NCBI RefSeq assembly: GCF_001439815.1
Contig: NZ_JYLM01000002.1
Location: 558,001-622,000 of the forward strand
DNA length: 64,000 bases
DNA from: Pseudomonas orientalis
Lineage (GTDB): Bacteria; Pseudomonadota; Gammaproteobacteria; Pseudomonadales; Pseudomonadaceae
Direction: 5' to 3'
The translations under genes and the position numbers were made by a program. Each line of letters begins with the position of its first letter. The first letter of the stretch is position 1. A model generated the notes under the pieces. That model did not search any database. It was not told where the DNA came from and saw only the letters and a program-made list of their open reading frames with translations. This document shows, piece by piece, positions 27,965 through 37,335 of the stretch.

Positions 27965-29614
27965 ATGCGTGATTATCTGGCGGCCACCACCGAATTCGAT
28001 TACCAGCACCTTGTCGACGCCACGCTTGCCGGCAACCTGCAGGCGCTCAACGCCTGTGTGGAATGCTGTGACCGTCACGCACTGCCTGGGCGCATTGCCC
28101 TGTTCTGGGAGGGCAAGGACGGGCGCAGCGCCACGCTCACCTTTACCGACTTGCAGGAGCAGGCCGCACGCTTCGCCAATTTCCTGCTGGCCCAGGGCGT
28201 CAAGCGCGGTGACAAAGTGGCCGGCCTGTTACCGCGCACGGCCGAGCTGCTGGTGGTGGTCTTTGCCACCTGGCGTATCGGCGCGGTCTATCAACCGTTG
28301 TTCACCGCGTTCGGGCCCAAGGCCATCGAGCATCGCCTGAACAGTTCCGGCGCCGCCCTGGTGGTCACCGACGCGGTGAATAGACCCAAGCTCGCCGAGG
28401 TGCAAGGCTGTCCGACCATCGTGACGGTCAGCGGGCCCAAAGGCGAAGGCCTGGTGCGCGGCGATTTCAGCTTCTGGGCCGAACTTCCCCATTATTCCGC
28501 TCTTTGCGAGCCCGTGCTGCTGAGCGCCGATGAACCTTTCCTGCTGATGTTCACGTCGGGCACCACCGGGCCGTCCAAAGCCCTGTCGGTGCCGCTCAAG
28601 GCGATGGTGGCATTCCAGGCGTATACCCGCGACGCGGTGGACCTGCGCCCGGAAGACGCGTTCTGGAACGTCGCCGATCCGGGCTGGGCCTACGGCATCT
28701 ATTTTGGCGTGACCGGGCCGCTGTCCATGGGCCATCCGATTACCTTCTACGATGGCCCGTTCACCCTGGAAAGCACCTGCCGGATCATCAACAAATACGG
28801 CATCACCAACCTGACCGGCTCGCCCACCGCGTATCGACTGTTGATTGCCGGCGGCGAGCAGTTCGCCCGTTCGATCAAGGGCAGGTTGCGCATCGTGAGC
28901 AGCGCCGGCGAGCCGTTGAATCCCGAGGTGATTCGCTGGTTTGCCGACAACCTGGGCGTGACCATCCACGACCACTATGGGCAGACCGAACTGGGCATGG
29001 TGCTGTGCAATCATCATGGCCTGGCGCATCCGGTGCATGTCGGCGCGGCGGGGTTCGCATCGCCCGGGCATCGCATCGTGGTGCTGGATGAAAACCAGCA
29101 GGAATTGCCGGCCGGTCAGCCCGGCATTCTGGCCATCGACCGTGAGCAATCGCCGATGTGCTGGTTCGCAGGTTATGAGGGCGTGAAAACCAAAGCCTTT
29201 GTCGGCAAGTACTACCTCAGTGGCGACACCGTGGAGCTGAACCCGGACGGCAGCATCAGTTTTGTCGGGCGCAGTGACGACGTGATTACCACCTCCGGCT
29301 ACCGCGTGGGGCCGTTCGACGTGGAAAGCGCGCTGGTCGAACACCCGGCCGTCATCGAGGCCGCCGTGGTCGGCAAGCCGTGCCCGGAGCGCACCGAACT
29401 GGTGAAGGCCTTTGTTGTGATCAACGAGCAATACCGCGCCACCCCGGAGCTGGCCGAAGAGTTGCGCCTGCACGTGCGCCAGCGCCTGGCGGCCCATGCC
29501 TATCCACGGGAAATCGAATTCGTCAGCGACTTGCCCAAGACCCCCAGCGGCAAGTTACAACGCTTTATCTTGCGTAATCAGGAAATCGCCAAGGCCCAGG
29601 CGGCCGTGGCGTGA
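27965..29614 (+). CDS. Acyl-CoA synthetase, AMP-forming
   Basis: This 549-residue ANL-superfamily ligase has the phosphate loop FTSGTTGPSKAL near residue 197, YGQTELGMVLCNHHG in the adenylate site, YLSGDTVELNPDGSISFVGR at the hinge and the catalytic Lys in KTPSGKLQR. It activates a carboxylic acid with ATP and CoA. As first gene of the branched-chain cluster it probably makes 2-methylbutyryl-, tiglyl- or a related short branched CoA thioester from free acids. AAGGA precedes ATG 27965. The exact substrate is inferred from the neighbours only. Confidence 0.9.
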   Translation: MRDYLAATTEFDYQHLVDATLAGNLQALNACVECCDRHALPGRIALFWEGKDGRSATLTFTDLQEQAARFANFLLAQGVKRGDKVAGLLPRTAELLVVVFATWRIGAVYQPLFTAFGPKAIEHRLNSSGAALVVTDAVNRPKLAEVQGCPTIVTVSGPKGEGLVRGDFSFWAELPHYSALCEPVLLSADEPFLLMFTSGTTGPSKALSVPLKAMVAFQAYTRDAVDLRPEDAFWNVADPGWAYGIYFGVTGPLSMGHPITFYDGPFTLESTCRIINKYGITNLTGSPTAYRLLIAGGEQFARSIKGRLRIVSSAGEPLNPEVIRWFADNLGVTIHDHYGQTELGMVLCNHHGLAHPVHVGAAGFASPGHRIVVLDENQQELPAGQPGILAIDREQSPMCWFAGYEGVKTKAFVGKYYLSGDTVELNPDGSISFVGRSDDVITTSGYRVGPFDVESALVEHPAVIEAAVVGKPCPERTELVKAFVVINEQYRATPELAEELRLHVRQRLAAHAYPREIEFVSDLPKTPSGKLQRFILRNQEIAKAQAAVA

Positions 29615-29635
29615 TCCTTTCAAAAGGAAACAGTG

Positions 29636-30403
29636 ATGCATATTGAAAACAAGGTATTCCTGGTCAGCGGCGGCGCGTCGGGCCTCGGTGCGGCCACTGC
29701 CGACATGCTGATCGCGGCGGGTGCCAAGGTCATGCTGGTGGACCTCAACGCCGACGCCGTAGCCGCCAAGGCCAGGCAGCTGGGCGACAACGCCCGCAGC
29801 AGCGTGGCGGACATCAGCCAGGAAGCGGCTGCCGAAGCCGCCGTACAGGCAACCGTTGCCGCCTTTGGTGGTTTGCACGGGTTGGTCAACTGCGCCGGTG
29901 TGGTGCGGGGCGAGAAGATTCTCGGCAAGGACGGCCCGCACGCCCTGGCCAGTTTTGCCCAGGTGATCAACGTCAACCTGATCGGCAGCTTCAACCTGTT
30001 GCGCCTGGCCGCTGCGGCGATCGCTGAAACCGATGCGAATGCCGACGGCGAGCGCGGTGTGATCATCAATACCGCCTCGGTGGCCGCGTTCGACGGGCAG
30101 ATCGGCCAGGCCGCGTATGCCGCCTCCAAGGGCGCGATTGCCAGCCTCACCTTGCCGGCCGCGCGCGAACTGGCACGTTTCGGCATCCGGGTGATGACCA
30201 TCGCCCCCGGCATTTTCGAAACCCCGATGATGGCCGGCATGACCCCGCAAGTGCGCGACGCACTGGCCGCCGGTGTACCGTTCCCGCCACGCCTGGGCAA
30301 ACCCGCCGAATATGCGGCGCTGGTGCGGCATATCATTGAAAACAGCATGCTCAATGGCGAGGTGATCCGTCTCGACGGCGCCTTGCGCATGGCAGCCAAG
30401 TAA
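29636..30403 (+). CDS. 3-hydroxy-2-methylbutyryl-CoA dehydrogenase-like SDR
   Basis: The 255-residue SDR resembles the HSD17B10 type. It has the NAD site [17 protein letters not shown], catalytic Ser in [11 protein letters not shown], and the YAASK Tyr/Lys pair, with a long insertion typical of acyl-CoA-acting members. The reaction is NAD-dependent oxidation of 2-methyl-3-hydroxybutyryl-CoA to 2-methylacetoacetyl-CoA in isoleucine breakdown. ATG 29636 is preferred to GTG 29633 because AAAAGGAAA (29622-29630) is well spaced. The thiolase 13 bp downstream performs the next step. Confidence 0.88.
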   Translation: MHIENKVFLVSGGASGLGAATADMLIAAGAKVMLVDLNADAVAAKARQLGDNARSSVADISQEAAAEAAVQATVAAFGGLHGLVNCAGVVRGEKILGKDGPHALASFAQVINVNLIGSFNLLRLAAAAIAETDANADGERGVIINTASVAAFDGQIGQAAYAASKGAIASLTLPAARELARFGIRVMTIAPGIFETPMMAGMTPQVRDALAAGVPFPPRLGKPAEYAALVRHIIENSMLNGEVIRLDGALRMAAK

Positions 30404-30415
30404 GGAGGCATCTGC

Positions 30416-31600
30416 ATGAATGATCCTATCGTTATCGTCAGCGCCGTGCGCACGCCCATGGGCGGCTTCCAGGGCGACCTCAAGGGGCTGACCGCACCGC
30501 AACTGGGCGCCGCCGCGATTCGTGCGGCGGTCGAGCGCGCCGGTATCGCCAACGACGCCGTCGACGAGGTGTTGTTTGGCTGTGTGCTGCCCGCGGGCCT
30601 CGGCCAGGCGCCGGCACGCCAGGCGGCGTTGGGTGCCGGGCTGGACAAGTCCACCCGTTGCACCACCCTCAACAAGATGTGCGGCTCCGGCATGCAAGCG
30701 ACCATTCTGGCGCATGACGCGTTGCGCGCCGGCAGTGTCGACGTGGTAATCGCCGGCGGCATGGAGAGCATGTCCAACGCGCCGTACCTGCTCGACCGCG
30801 CCCGCAGCGGCTATCGCATGGGCCACGGCAAGGTCCTCGACCACATGTTCCTCGACGGCCTGGAAGACGCCTACGACAAGGGCCGCCTGATGGGCACCTT
30901 TGCCGAGGACTGCGCCGAGCACAACGGTTTTACCCGGCAAGCCCAGGACGCCTTTGCGATTGCTTCCCTGACCCGTGCGCAGGAAGCCATCACCCACGGC
31001 AGTTTTGCCGCCGAAATCGTCCCGGTGCAGGTCACCGTCGGCAAAGAGCAGAAAACCATCCTGCATGACGAACAGCCACCGAAAGCCAAACTGGACAAGA
31101 TCGCCGGCCTGAAGCCGGCCTTTCGCGAAGGCGGCACGGTGACCGCAGCCAACTCCAGCTCGATCTCCGATGGCGCGGCGGCGTTGCTGTTGATGCGTGA
31201 ATCCGATGCGCGGCAACGTGGCCTCAAACCCCTGGCGGTGATTCATGGGCATGCGGCGTATGCCGATGAGCCGGGGCTGTTCCCGGTGGCACCGGTAGGG
31301 GCGATCCGCACGTTGATGGGTAAAACCGGCTGGAGCCTTGATGAAGTCGACCTGTTCGAGATCAACGAAGCGTTCGCGGTGGTCAGCCTGGTCACCATGA
31401 GCAAACTTGCGATTCCCCACAGCAAGGTCAACGTGCAAGGCGGCGCCTGTGCCCTGGGCCACCCGATCGGCGCCTCGGGTGCGCGTATCCTGGTGACCCT
31501 GCTCTCGGCCCTGCGCCAGAAAGGCCTCAAGCGCGGCGTCGCGGCAATCTGCATCGGCGGCGGAGAAGCCACGGCCATGGCCGTTGAATGCCTGTATTAA
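30416..31600 (+). CDS. Acetyl-CoA acetyltransferase (thiolase)
   Basis: The 394-residue thiolase has the acylated Cys89 in NKMCGSGMQ, EINEAFAVV, the active His in GGACALGHPIGASGAR and the second Cys in AAICIGGGEATA. In this operon the expected reaction is cleavage of 2-methylacetoacetyl-CoA to acetyl-CoA and propionyl-CoA, although acetoacetyl-CoA may also be used. AAGGAGG lies shortly before ATG 30416. It corresponds to the gene often called fadAx in P. putida, by recollection. Confidence 0.92.
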   Translation: MNDPIVIVSAVRTPMGGFQGDLKGLTAPQLGAAAIRAAVERAGIANDAVDEVLFGCVLPAGLGQAPARQAALGAGLDKSTRCTTLNKMCGSGMQATILAHDALRAGSVDVVIAGGMESMSNAPYLLDRARSGYRMGHGKVLDHMFLDGLEDAYDKGRLMGTFAEDCAEHNGFTRQAQDAFAIASLTRAQEAITHGSFAAEIVPVQVTVGKEQKTILHDEQPPKAKLDKIAGLKPAFREGGTVTAANSSSISDGAAALLLMRESDARQRGLKPLAVIHGHAAYADEPGLFPVAPVGAIRTLMGKTGWSLDEVDLFEINEAFAVVSLVTMSKLAIPHSKVNVQGGACALGHPIGASGARILVTLLSALRQKGLKRGVAAICIGGGEATAMAVECLY

Positions 31601-31613
31601 GTAAGGACTGACC

Positions 31614-32741
31614 ATGCTGCCTACTGACGAACACCTGCAAATCAGCGACGCGGCCAGGCAATTTGCCCAGGAACGCTTGAAACCCTTCGCCGCCGAATGG
31701 GACCGCGACCATCGCTTCCCCAGGGAGGCCATTGGAGAGATGGCCGAGCTGGGTTTTTTCGGCATGCTGGTGCCGGAACAATGGGGCGGCTGCGACACGG
31801 GCTACCTGGCCTACGCCATGGCCCTGGAAGAAATCGCCGCCGGCGATGGGGCCTGCTCGACCATCATGAGCGTGCACAACTCGGTGGGTTGCGTGCCGAT
31901 CCTCAAGTTCGGCAACGACCGCCAGAAAGAACAGTTCCTCAAACCCCTGGCCAGCGGCGCCATGCTTGGCGCCTTTGCACTGACCGAGCCCCAGGCCGGC
32001 TCCGACGCCAGCAGCCTTAAGACTCGCGCACGCCTTGAAGGTGATCATTACGTGCTCAACGGCTGTAAACAATTCATCACCTCAGGGCAGAACGCCGGCG
32101 TGGTGATCGTGTTTGCCGTCACCGACCCGGCGGCGGGCAAGCGCGGCATCAGTGCGTTTATCGTGCCCACCGACTCGCCGGGCTACAGCGTGGCGCGGGT
32201 CGAGGACAAGCTGGGGCAGCACGCGTCGGATACCTGCCAGATCCTGTTTGAAGAGCTGAAGCTGCCGCTCGCCAACCGCCTGGGCGAGGAGGGCGAGGGC
32301 TACCGGATCGCCCTGGCCAACCTTGAAGGCGGACGGGTGGGCATCGCCGCGCAAGCGGTGGGCATGGCCCGCGCAGCCTTTGAAGCGGCCCGCGATTACG
32401 CCCGTGAGCGTGAAAGCTTCGGCAAGGCCCTGATCGAACACCAGGCCGTGGCCTTTCGCCTGGCGGACATGGCCACGCAAATCGCCGTGGCGCGGCAGAT
32501 GGTGCACTACGCGGCAGCTCTGCGCGACAGCGGCAAACCGGCGTTGGTCGAGGCGTCCATGGCCAAGCTGTTCGCGTCCGAAATGGCCGAGAAAGTCTGC
32601 TCGGCCGCCTTGCAAACCCTGGGCGGTTACGGTTACCTGAGCGACTTCCCGCTGGAGCGGATCTACCGCGATGTACGGGTCTGCCAGATTTACGAAGGCA
32701 CCAGCGATATCCAGCGCATGGTTATCTCACGCAATCTTTAA
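31614..32741 (+). CDS. Acyl-CoA dehydrogenase (2-methylbutyryl-CoA type)
   Basis: The 375-residue flavoenzyme has the standard acyl-CoA dehydrogenase layout: [21 protein letters not shown]-terminal helices, the FAD/substrate region [17 protein letters not shown], and the C-terminal [20 protein letters not shown] followed by the catalytic Glu in [12 protein letters not shown]-linked oxidation passes electrons to ETF. Cluster position suggests oxidation of 2-methylbutyryl-CoA to tiglyl-CoA. It starts 13 bp after the thiolase stop with AAGGA upstream. Confidence 0.9.
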   Translation: MLPTDEHLQISDAARQFAQERLKPFAAEWDRDHRFPREAIGEMAELGFFGMLVPEQWGGCDTGYLAYAMALEEIAAGDGACSTIMSVHNSVGCVPILKFGNDRQKEQFLKPLASGAMLGAFALTEPQAGSDASSLKTRARLEGDHYVLNGCKQFITSGQNAGVVIVFAVTDPAAGKRGISAFIVPTDSPGYSVARVEDKLGQHASDTCQILFEELKLPLANRLGEEGEGYRIALANLEGGRVGIAAQAVGMARAAFEAARDYARERESFGKALIEHQAVAFRLADMATQIAVARQMVHYAAALRDSGKPALVEASMAKLFASEMAEKVCSAALQTLGGYGYLSDFPLERIYRDVRVCQIYEGTSDIQRMVISRNL

Positions 32742-32752
32742 GGAGCCAATAC

Positions 32753-33526
32753 ATGAGTTACGAAACCATTTTGCTCGAAGTCCAGGGCCGCGTCGGGCTG
32801 ATTACCCTCAACCGTCCGCAGGCGCTGAACGCCTTGAACGCCCAACTGGTCAGCGAGTTGAACCAGGCGCTGGATGGCCTGGAAGCCGACCCGCAGATCG
32901 GCTGCATCGTGCTGACCGGCTCGAAGAAAGCCTTCGCCGCCGGTGCCGATATCAAGGAAATGGCCGAGCTGACCTACCCGCAGATCTACCTGGACGATCT
33001 GTTCAGCGACAGCGATCGCGTGGCCAACCGCCGCAAGCCGATCATTGCCGCAGTGAACGGCTTTGCCCTCGGTGGCGGCTGCGAACTGGCCCTGATGTGC
33101 GACTTTATCCTGGCTGGCGACGGTGCCAAATTCGGCCAGCCGGAAATCAACCTCGGCGTACTGCCTGGCATGGGTGGCACCCAGCGTCTTACCCGCGCGG
33201 TGGGCAAGGCCAAGGCCATGGAAATGTGCCTGACCGGGCGCTTTATCGACGCGGTAGAAGCCGAACGTTGCGGCATCGTCGCACGTATCGTGCCGGCCGA
33301 TGAGCTGCTGGACGAAGCCTTGAAAGTCGCCACCTTGATTGCCGGTAGATCGGTGCCGATCAGCATGATGGTCAAGGAAAGCGTAAATCGCGCGTTTGAA
33401 GTGAGCCTGTCCGAAGGCGTGCGTTTCGAGCGTCGCGTATTCCATGCAGCGTTCGCGACCCAGGACCAGAAAGAAGGGATGGCAGCGTTCGTCGCCAAGC
33501 GCACGCCGGCGTTCAAGGACAAGTAA
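32753..33526 (+). CDS. Enoyl-CoA hydratase
   Basis: The 257-residue crotonase-fold protein has the oxyanion-hole loops [14 protein letters not shown] and [17 protein letters not shown], and [17 protein letters not shown]. The two hydratase Glu residues are present at about 113 and 133. It adds water to 2-enoyl-CoA thioesters; here tiglyl-CoA and perhaps methacrylyl-CoA. AAGGAG lies before ATG 32753 and the gene ends the plus-strand operon. The convergent cluster after it starts beyond a strong palindrome. Confidence 0.92.
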   Translation: MSYETILLEVQGRVGLITLNRPQALNALNAQLVSELNQALDGLEADPQIGCIVLTGSKKAFAAGADIKEMAELTYPQIYLDDLFSDSDRVANRRKPIIAAVNGFALGGGCELALMCDFILAGDGAKFGQPEINLGVLPGMGGTQRLTRAVGKAKAMEMCLTGRFIDAVEAERCGIVARIVPADELLDEALKVATLIAGRSVPISMMVKESVNRAFEVSLSEGVRFERRVFHAAFATQDQKEGMAAFVAKRTPAFKDK

Positions 33527-33555
33527 CGAGACTCTCACATTCTGTGCAGATCCAA

Positions 33556-33583
33556 TGTGGGAGGGGGCAAGCCCCCTCCCACA
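33556..33583. terminator. Perfect REP-type palindrome, bidirectional terminator candidate
   Basis: Two 13-nt arms (TGTGGGAGGGGGC and its exact complement) are separated by AA. The element lies between the convergent enoyl-CoA hydratase and acyl-CoA dehydrogenase genes and shares its core with the repeat near 251. TTTT follows four bases after on the plus strand. It can fold on either strand. Confidence 0.65.
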
Positions 33584-33603
33584 GTTTTACCTCTGCATGT
33601 CAG

Positions 33604-34755
33604 TCAGAGCGGGTAGTTCTTCAGTTCCCTGGCAATCACCATCCGCTGAATTTCACTGGTACCTTCGTAAATCTGCGTGATCCGCGCATCCCGGTAGTAG
33701 CGCTCCACCGGATAGTCTTCCAGATACCCATACCCGCCATGAATCTGCATCGCCTTGGAGCAGACCTTTTCGGCCATTTCCGAGGCGAACAGCTTGGCCT
33801 GGGACGCTTCCGACAGGCACGGCTTGCCGGCGCTGCGCAGGCGTGCGGCGTGCAGGATAAGCAGGCGTGCGGCGTTCAGTTGGGTTTGCATGTCTGCCAG
33901 CAGGTTGGCCACGCTCTGGTGTTCGATGATCGCCTTGTCGAACTGCACCCGATCCCGGGCATAGGCCAGCGCCGCTTCAAAGGCGGCGCGCGCGATGCCC
34001 AGGGCCTGGGCGGCGATGCCGATACGTCCACCCTCCAGGTTGGACAGTGCGATGGCCAGGCCCTTGCCGCGCTCGCCCAGCAGGTTGGCTTCGGGGACCG
34101 CGCATTGGTTGAAGGTGACGGCGCAGGTGTCCGACGCCCGGATGCCCATCTTGTGTTCCGTACGGTCGACCACGAAACCCGGGGTATCAGTGGGCACCAG
34201 GAACGCCGAAATGCCTTTCTTGCCCAGCTCCGGGTCGGTCACTGCAAACACAATGGCCAACTGGGCACGCTTGCCGTTGCTGACGAACTGCTTGGCGCCA
34301 TTGATCAGCCATTGGCCGTCGCGCAGTTCTGCGCGGGTGCGCAGGTTGTGGGCCTCGGAACCGGCCTGGGGCTCGGTCAGGCAGAAGCAGCCGATGGCCT
34401 GGCCACTGGCGAGTGCGGCCAGCCAGGTGCGCTTCTGCGCCTCTGTGCCGTAGTTGAGGACCGGGCCGCAACCCACTGAATTATGGATACTCATCAAGGC
34501 GCCAGTGGCACCGTCACCCGCGGAAATTTCCTCCACGGCCAGGGCATAGGCCACGTAATCCACGTAGGTACCGCCCCATTCTTCAGGAACCACCATACCG
34601 AGCAAGCCCAGCTCGCCCATCTTGGCCACCAGCGTGTCGTCGATCCAGCCGGCCTTTTCCCAGGCCTGGGCGTGGGGTGCGATTTCACCACGGGCAAAGT
34701 CACACGCCATGTCGCGAATCATCACTTGTTCTTCTGTGTATTCAAGATCTTGCAT
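33604..34755 (-). CDS. Acyl-CoA dehydrogenase (isobutyryl-CoA type)
   Basis: The 383-residue protein has [20 protein letters not shown], the [17 protein letters not shown] flavin/substrate segment, and [20 protein letters not shown] with the catalytic Glu in YEGTSEIQR. It is similar to, but distinct from, the dehydrogenase at 31614. Pairing with the 3-hydroxyisobutyryl-CoA hydrolase 3 bp upstream suggests oxidation of isobutyryl-CoA to methacrylyl-CoA in valine breakdown. Substrate assignment is contextual. Confidence 0.9.
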   Translation of the reverse strand: MQDLEYTEEQVMIRDMACDFARGEIAPHAQAWEKAGWIDDTLVAKMGELGLLGMVVPEEWGGTYVDYVAYALAVEEISAGDGATGALMSIHNSVGCGPVLNYGTEAQKRTWLAALASGQAIGCFCLTEPQAGSEAHNLRTRAELRDGQWLINGAKQFVSNGKRAQLAIVFAVTDPELGKKGISAFLVPTDTPGFVVDRTEHKMGIRASDTCAVTFNQCAVPEANLLGERGKGLAIALSNLEGGRIGIAAQALGIARAAFEAALAYARDRVQFDKAIIEHQSVANLLADMQTQLNAARLLILHAARLRSAGKPCLSEASQAKLFASEMAEKVCSKAMQIHGGYGYLEDYPVERYYRDARITQIYEGTSEIQRMVIARELKNYPL

Positions 34756-34758
34756 GGC

Positions 34759-35865
34759 TTATTTCTCAATCTGCGCGAAGTCACGAAAGAAGCTTTGGAC
34801 ATGGCTGGCGTCCAGCGCATGAACCGTCGGCGGATTCCACTGCGGTTTTTTGTCCTTGTCGATAATCAGGGCGCGAACCCCTTCGATCAGGTCGCCACGT
34901 GCGAACCACTGGCGGTCCAGGTGCAGTTCCAGGGCAAAGCACTGCTCCAGCGGCAAGTGGCGGCCACGGCGCAGCATCTGCAGGGTGACGGCCATGGCCA
35001 GGGGCGAGCGGGTTTGCATCAGGTCGACCGTGGTCAGCGCCCAGGCGTGGCTGTCGGCGACGGTGACTTGCTGCAGTTGCTCGATGATGCTCGGCACGTC
35101 CGGCAAGGCGAAGAAATGGTCGATCGCCGGACGCAAGGCCGCCAGTGGCGGATCGGGCAATTGCTGCACGGCCAGCCGGGCGAGCACGCCTTGCAGGTCC
35201 TTGAGGGGGGAGTCGCGCCATTGCAGGCCATCGAGCTTTTGCGCCAGCTCGGTCAGTCTGGCGCTGTCCAGGTACCAATCCGCCAGGCCGCAGTACAACG
35301 CGTCCGCCGCACGGATCTGCACCCCGGTGACGCCCAGGTAGATCCCCAGCTCCCCAGGAATACGCGGCAGGAAGTAGCTGCCACCCACGTCGGGAAAATA
35401 CCCGATGGCCACTTCCGGCATCGCCAGGCGACTGCGCTCGGTCACCACGCGCAGGTCGGCGCCTTGCACCAGGCCCATGCCGCCGCCGAGTACAAAGCCG
35501 TCCATCAACGCCAATACGGGTTTGGGGTAGTGGTGGAGGGCCAGGTCGAGTGCGTATTCCTCCACGAAGAAGTCTTCATGCAGGGTGTCGCCACCCTTGA
35601 AGCTGTCGTACAGGGAACGGATATCGCCGCCGGCACAAAAGGCCTTATCGCCGGAGCCGCGCAGCACAACGGCGTAGATCAGTGGGTCATCGGCCCAGGC
35701 GTGCAGCTGCGTGGTCATCAGCCGCACCATGCCCAGGGTAATGGCATTCAAACCGGCGGGGCGGTTGAGGGTGAGGTATCCGATATGGTTACGCACCTCA
35801 CTGAGTACTTCCTGCTGCTGAATATCGGTGTGGCTTGCTTCGGGGGACACCTGAGCAGTCATCAC
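34759..35865 (-). CDS. 3-hydroxyisobutyryl-CoA hydrolase (HIBCH family)
   Basis: The 368-residue crotonase-superfamily protein is longer than a hydratase. It has LNRPAGLNAITLGMV, SGDKAFCAGGDIRSLYDS, DGFVLGGGMGLVQGADLRV and PEVAIGYFPDVGGSYFLPR, the HIBCH pattern, and a C-terminal helical region ending near SHVQSFFRDFAQIEK. It hydrolyses 3-hydroxyisobutyryl-CoA, keeping toxic methacrylyl-CoA low in valine catabolism. It is first in the minus-strand pair with the isobutyryl-type dehydrogenase. mmsA/mmsB are not in the window. Confidence 0.9.
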   Translation of the reverse strand: MMTAQVSPEASHTDIQQQEVLSEVRNHIGYLTLNRPAGLNAITLGMVRLMTTQLHAWADDPLIYAVVLRGSGDKAFCAGGDIRSLYDSFKGGDTLHEDFFVEEYALDLALHHYPKPVLALMDGFVLGGGMGLVQGADLRVVTERSRLAMPEVAIGYFPDVGGSYFLPRIPGELGIYLGVTGVQIRAADALYCGLADWYLDSARLTELAQKLDGLQWRDSPLKDLQGVLARLAVQQLPDPPLAALRPAIDHFFALPDVPSIIEQLQQVTVADSHAWALTTVDLMQTRSPLAMAVTLQMLRRGRHLPLEQCFALELHLDRQWFARGDLIEGVRALIIDKDKKPQWNPPTVHALDASHVQSFFRDFAQIEK

Positions 35866-35994
35866 TAACTCCCTGCTTTTATTGTTCTTTATCCAAGATG
35901 TTCGGGGGCGAACTATCGCGTGATCCTACCAGCGCAAATTTGCCGCGTACAACCCGGAATCATGCAGGTCGTTGTTGCATTTATGCAGTGCGCA

Positions 35995-36702
35995 TCAAAC
36001 CACCCGGCTGGCCAGGACCTCGCCGATGCTGCGGCGTCGCGCATGACCTTCGGCTGTATGAATCAATGCTTCCAGCGCCGTGGGCTCGACGTCGAAGAAC
36101 TGCTCCATATCGGCCAACGCCAGCTTGAGGTCGGCGGCGGTGATGGCCGGGTCGGTCACGGACGCATTGCCGATCAGGACCGGCACCGGTTCGGCAGGCG
36201 CCTTCGGATAACGCGTGCGGGTGGCATTGTTGTAGGCCAGCGCGCACGTCAGCAGGGCACCTGCGCCGAGCATGACCGGTGCCAGTTCGTGCCAGCCCAG
36301 GGCGATGGAGGCTGGGTCGGCCAATACCAGCGTCATGGCCAGGCCACCGGCCGGCGGATGCAGGCAGCGTAGCCAGCAGATCAGCACGACGGTCATGCCC
36401 GCCGCCAGGCAAGCGCTGCCCAGGGTACGTCCCAGCACCCGCGCCACCAGCAATGCCACGATGCCCGCGCACAGATAACTGCCCATGATCGACCAGGGTT
36501 GCGCCAATGCTCCGGACGATACGGCGAACAGCAACACCGCCGACGCCCCCAGCGGACCAAGCAGATGCAGGGCGACTTCCATGCCGAACACTTGGGCACA
36601 CACCCAGACACTGAGCAGGGTGCCCAAGGCCATGCCGATAGCGGCGCGACTCCATTCCGAGGGACGGGTATTGATGGCAGCGGGTAACCAGCGAGCAAGC
36701 AT
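35995..36702 (-). CDS. HPP family membrane protein
   Basis: The 235-residue protein begins MLARWLPAAINTRPSEWSRA and has several membrane helices, with the family His-Pro-Pro in LHPPAGGLAMTLVLAD. The last 60 residues are soluble (DPAITAADLKLALADMEQFF onward). HPP proteins are poorly characterised integral membrane proteins, some linked to nitrite or anion transport in plastids. ATG 36702 is chosen because it gives the standard short N-terminus; the open frame continues 51 codons upstream without family features. Confidence 0.85.
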   Translation of the reverse strand: MLARWLPAAINTRPSEWSRAAIGMALGTLLSVWVCAQVFGMEVALHLLGPLGASAVLLFAVSSGALAQPWSIMGSYLCAGIVALLVARVLGRTLGSACLAAGMTVVLICWLRCLHPPAGGLAMTLVLADPASIALGWHELAPVMLGAGALLTCALAYNNATRTRYPKAPAEPVPVLIGNASVTDPAITAADLKLALADMEQFFDVEPTALEALIHTAEGHARRRSIGEVLASRVV

Positions 36703-36866
36703 TGAAAAGGGGTCCTGAAGCTGAGGGCGAAAAAAAGGCTTGCCTGGTTTCCCGGGAAAGCCCTTTGAAGGTTCCAACATTGGGGGAAGGAACGCGTGCA
36801 GTGTGCCAACTGAGTTGTACCGGCGCCAATGCATATTAATGAAGGTTGAATGCAAAAATTATGTAC

Positions 36867-37091
36867 TCAAGCGCCTTCGCCGAACGTGATTCGAGCGACA
36901 CCCTGCGGGGCTGGCGTGCTGATCTTGCCCAGCACAAGGCTATTGAGCTCTTCGTTGAACAGGTGTTTTTGCAGGCTCTCCTGCATGCCTGGCTCGTCGG
37001 CCAGCGGGCCCTTCAACGCCACCAGCGCGTCGCGTAACCCCATCAACCGATCCAGTCTCGGCGCCGCTACAGCCAGGCTATCCTCTCGCAC
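36867..37091 (-). CDS. Small protein of unknown function
   Basis: This 74-residue frame begins at GTG 37091 with AAGGAG about eight bases upstream, a good ribosome site. The product is helical (MREDSLAVAAPRLDRLMGLR), with no membrane segment and a flexible Gly/Pro-rich end. An overlapping ATG in another frame would give only nine residues. I do not recognise the family. It lies upstream of the HPP gene on the same strand. Confidence 0.55.
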   Translation of the reverse strand: MREDSLAVAAPRLDRLMGLRDALVALKGPLADEPGMQESLQKHLFNEELNSLVLGKISTPAPQGVARITFGEGA

Positions 37092-37275
37092 GGCATTGTC
37101 TCCTTGTTGTTTACGCAGGTTCGCTGACCAGAGCTGTTCCAGACAGGCCTTGATGCAGGTGGTAAATAATTACTGCACTTGGCAAGCGAGTCTACAGTCG
37201 GGTTCCTGGCGTCGGAAGGCAAAGTGCACCGGCGCTTACGCAAAGCTCTGTAGGTGTTTTCTCGGTGATTCTAAT

Positions 37276-37307
37276 GAAAAACGCCCACTGTTTTATAAGT
37301 GGGCGTT
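37276..37307 (-). terminator. Rho-independent terminator of the arn operon
   Basis: AACGCCCACT (37280-37289) pairs with AGTGGGCGTT (37298-37307) around an 8-nt loop, 28 bp past the last stop of the minus-strand arn operon. Read on the minus strand, the stem is followed by a short U-run, as expected for an intrinsic terminator. Confidence 0.8.
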
Positions 37308-37335
37308 ATTTCTTACGCGCTGGTTGGAAACACGC

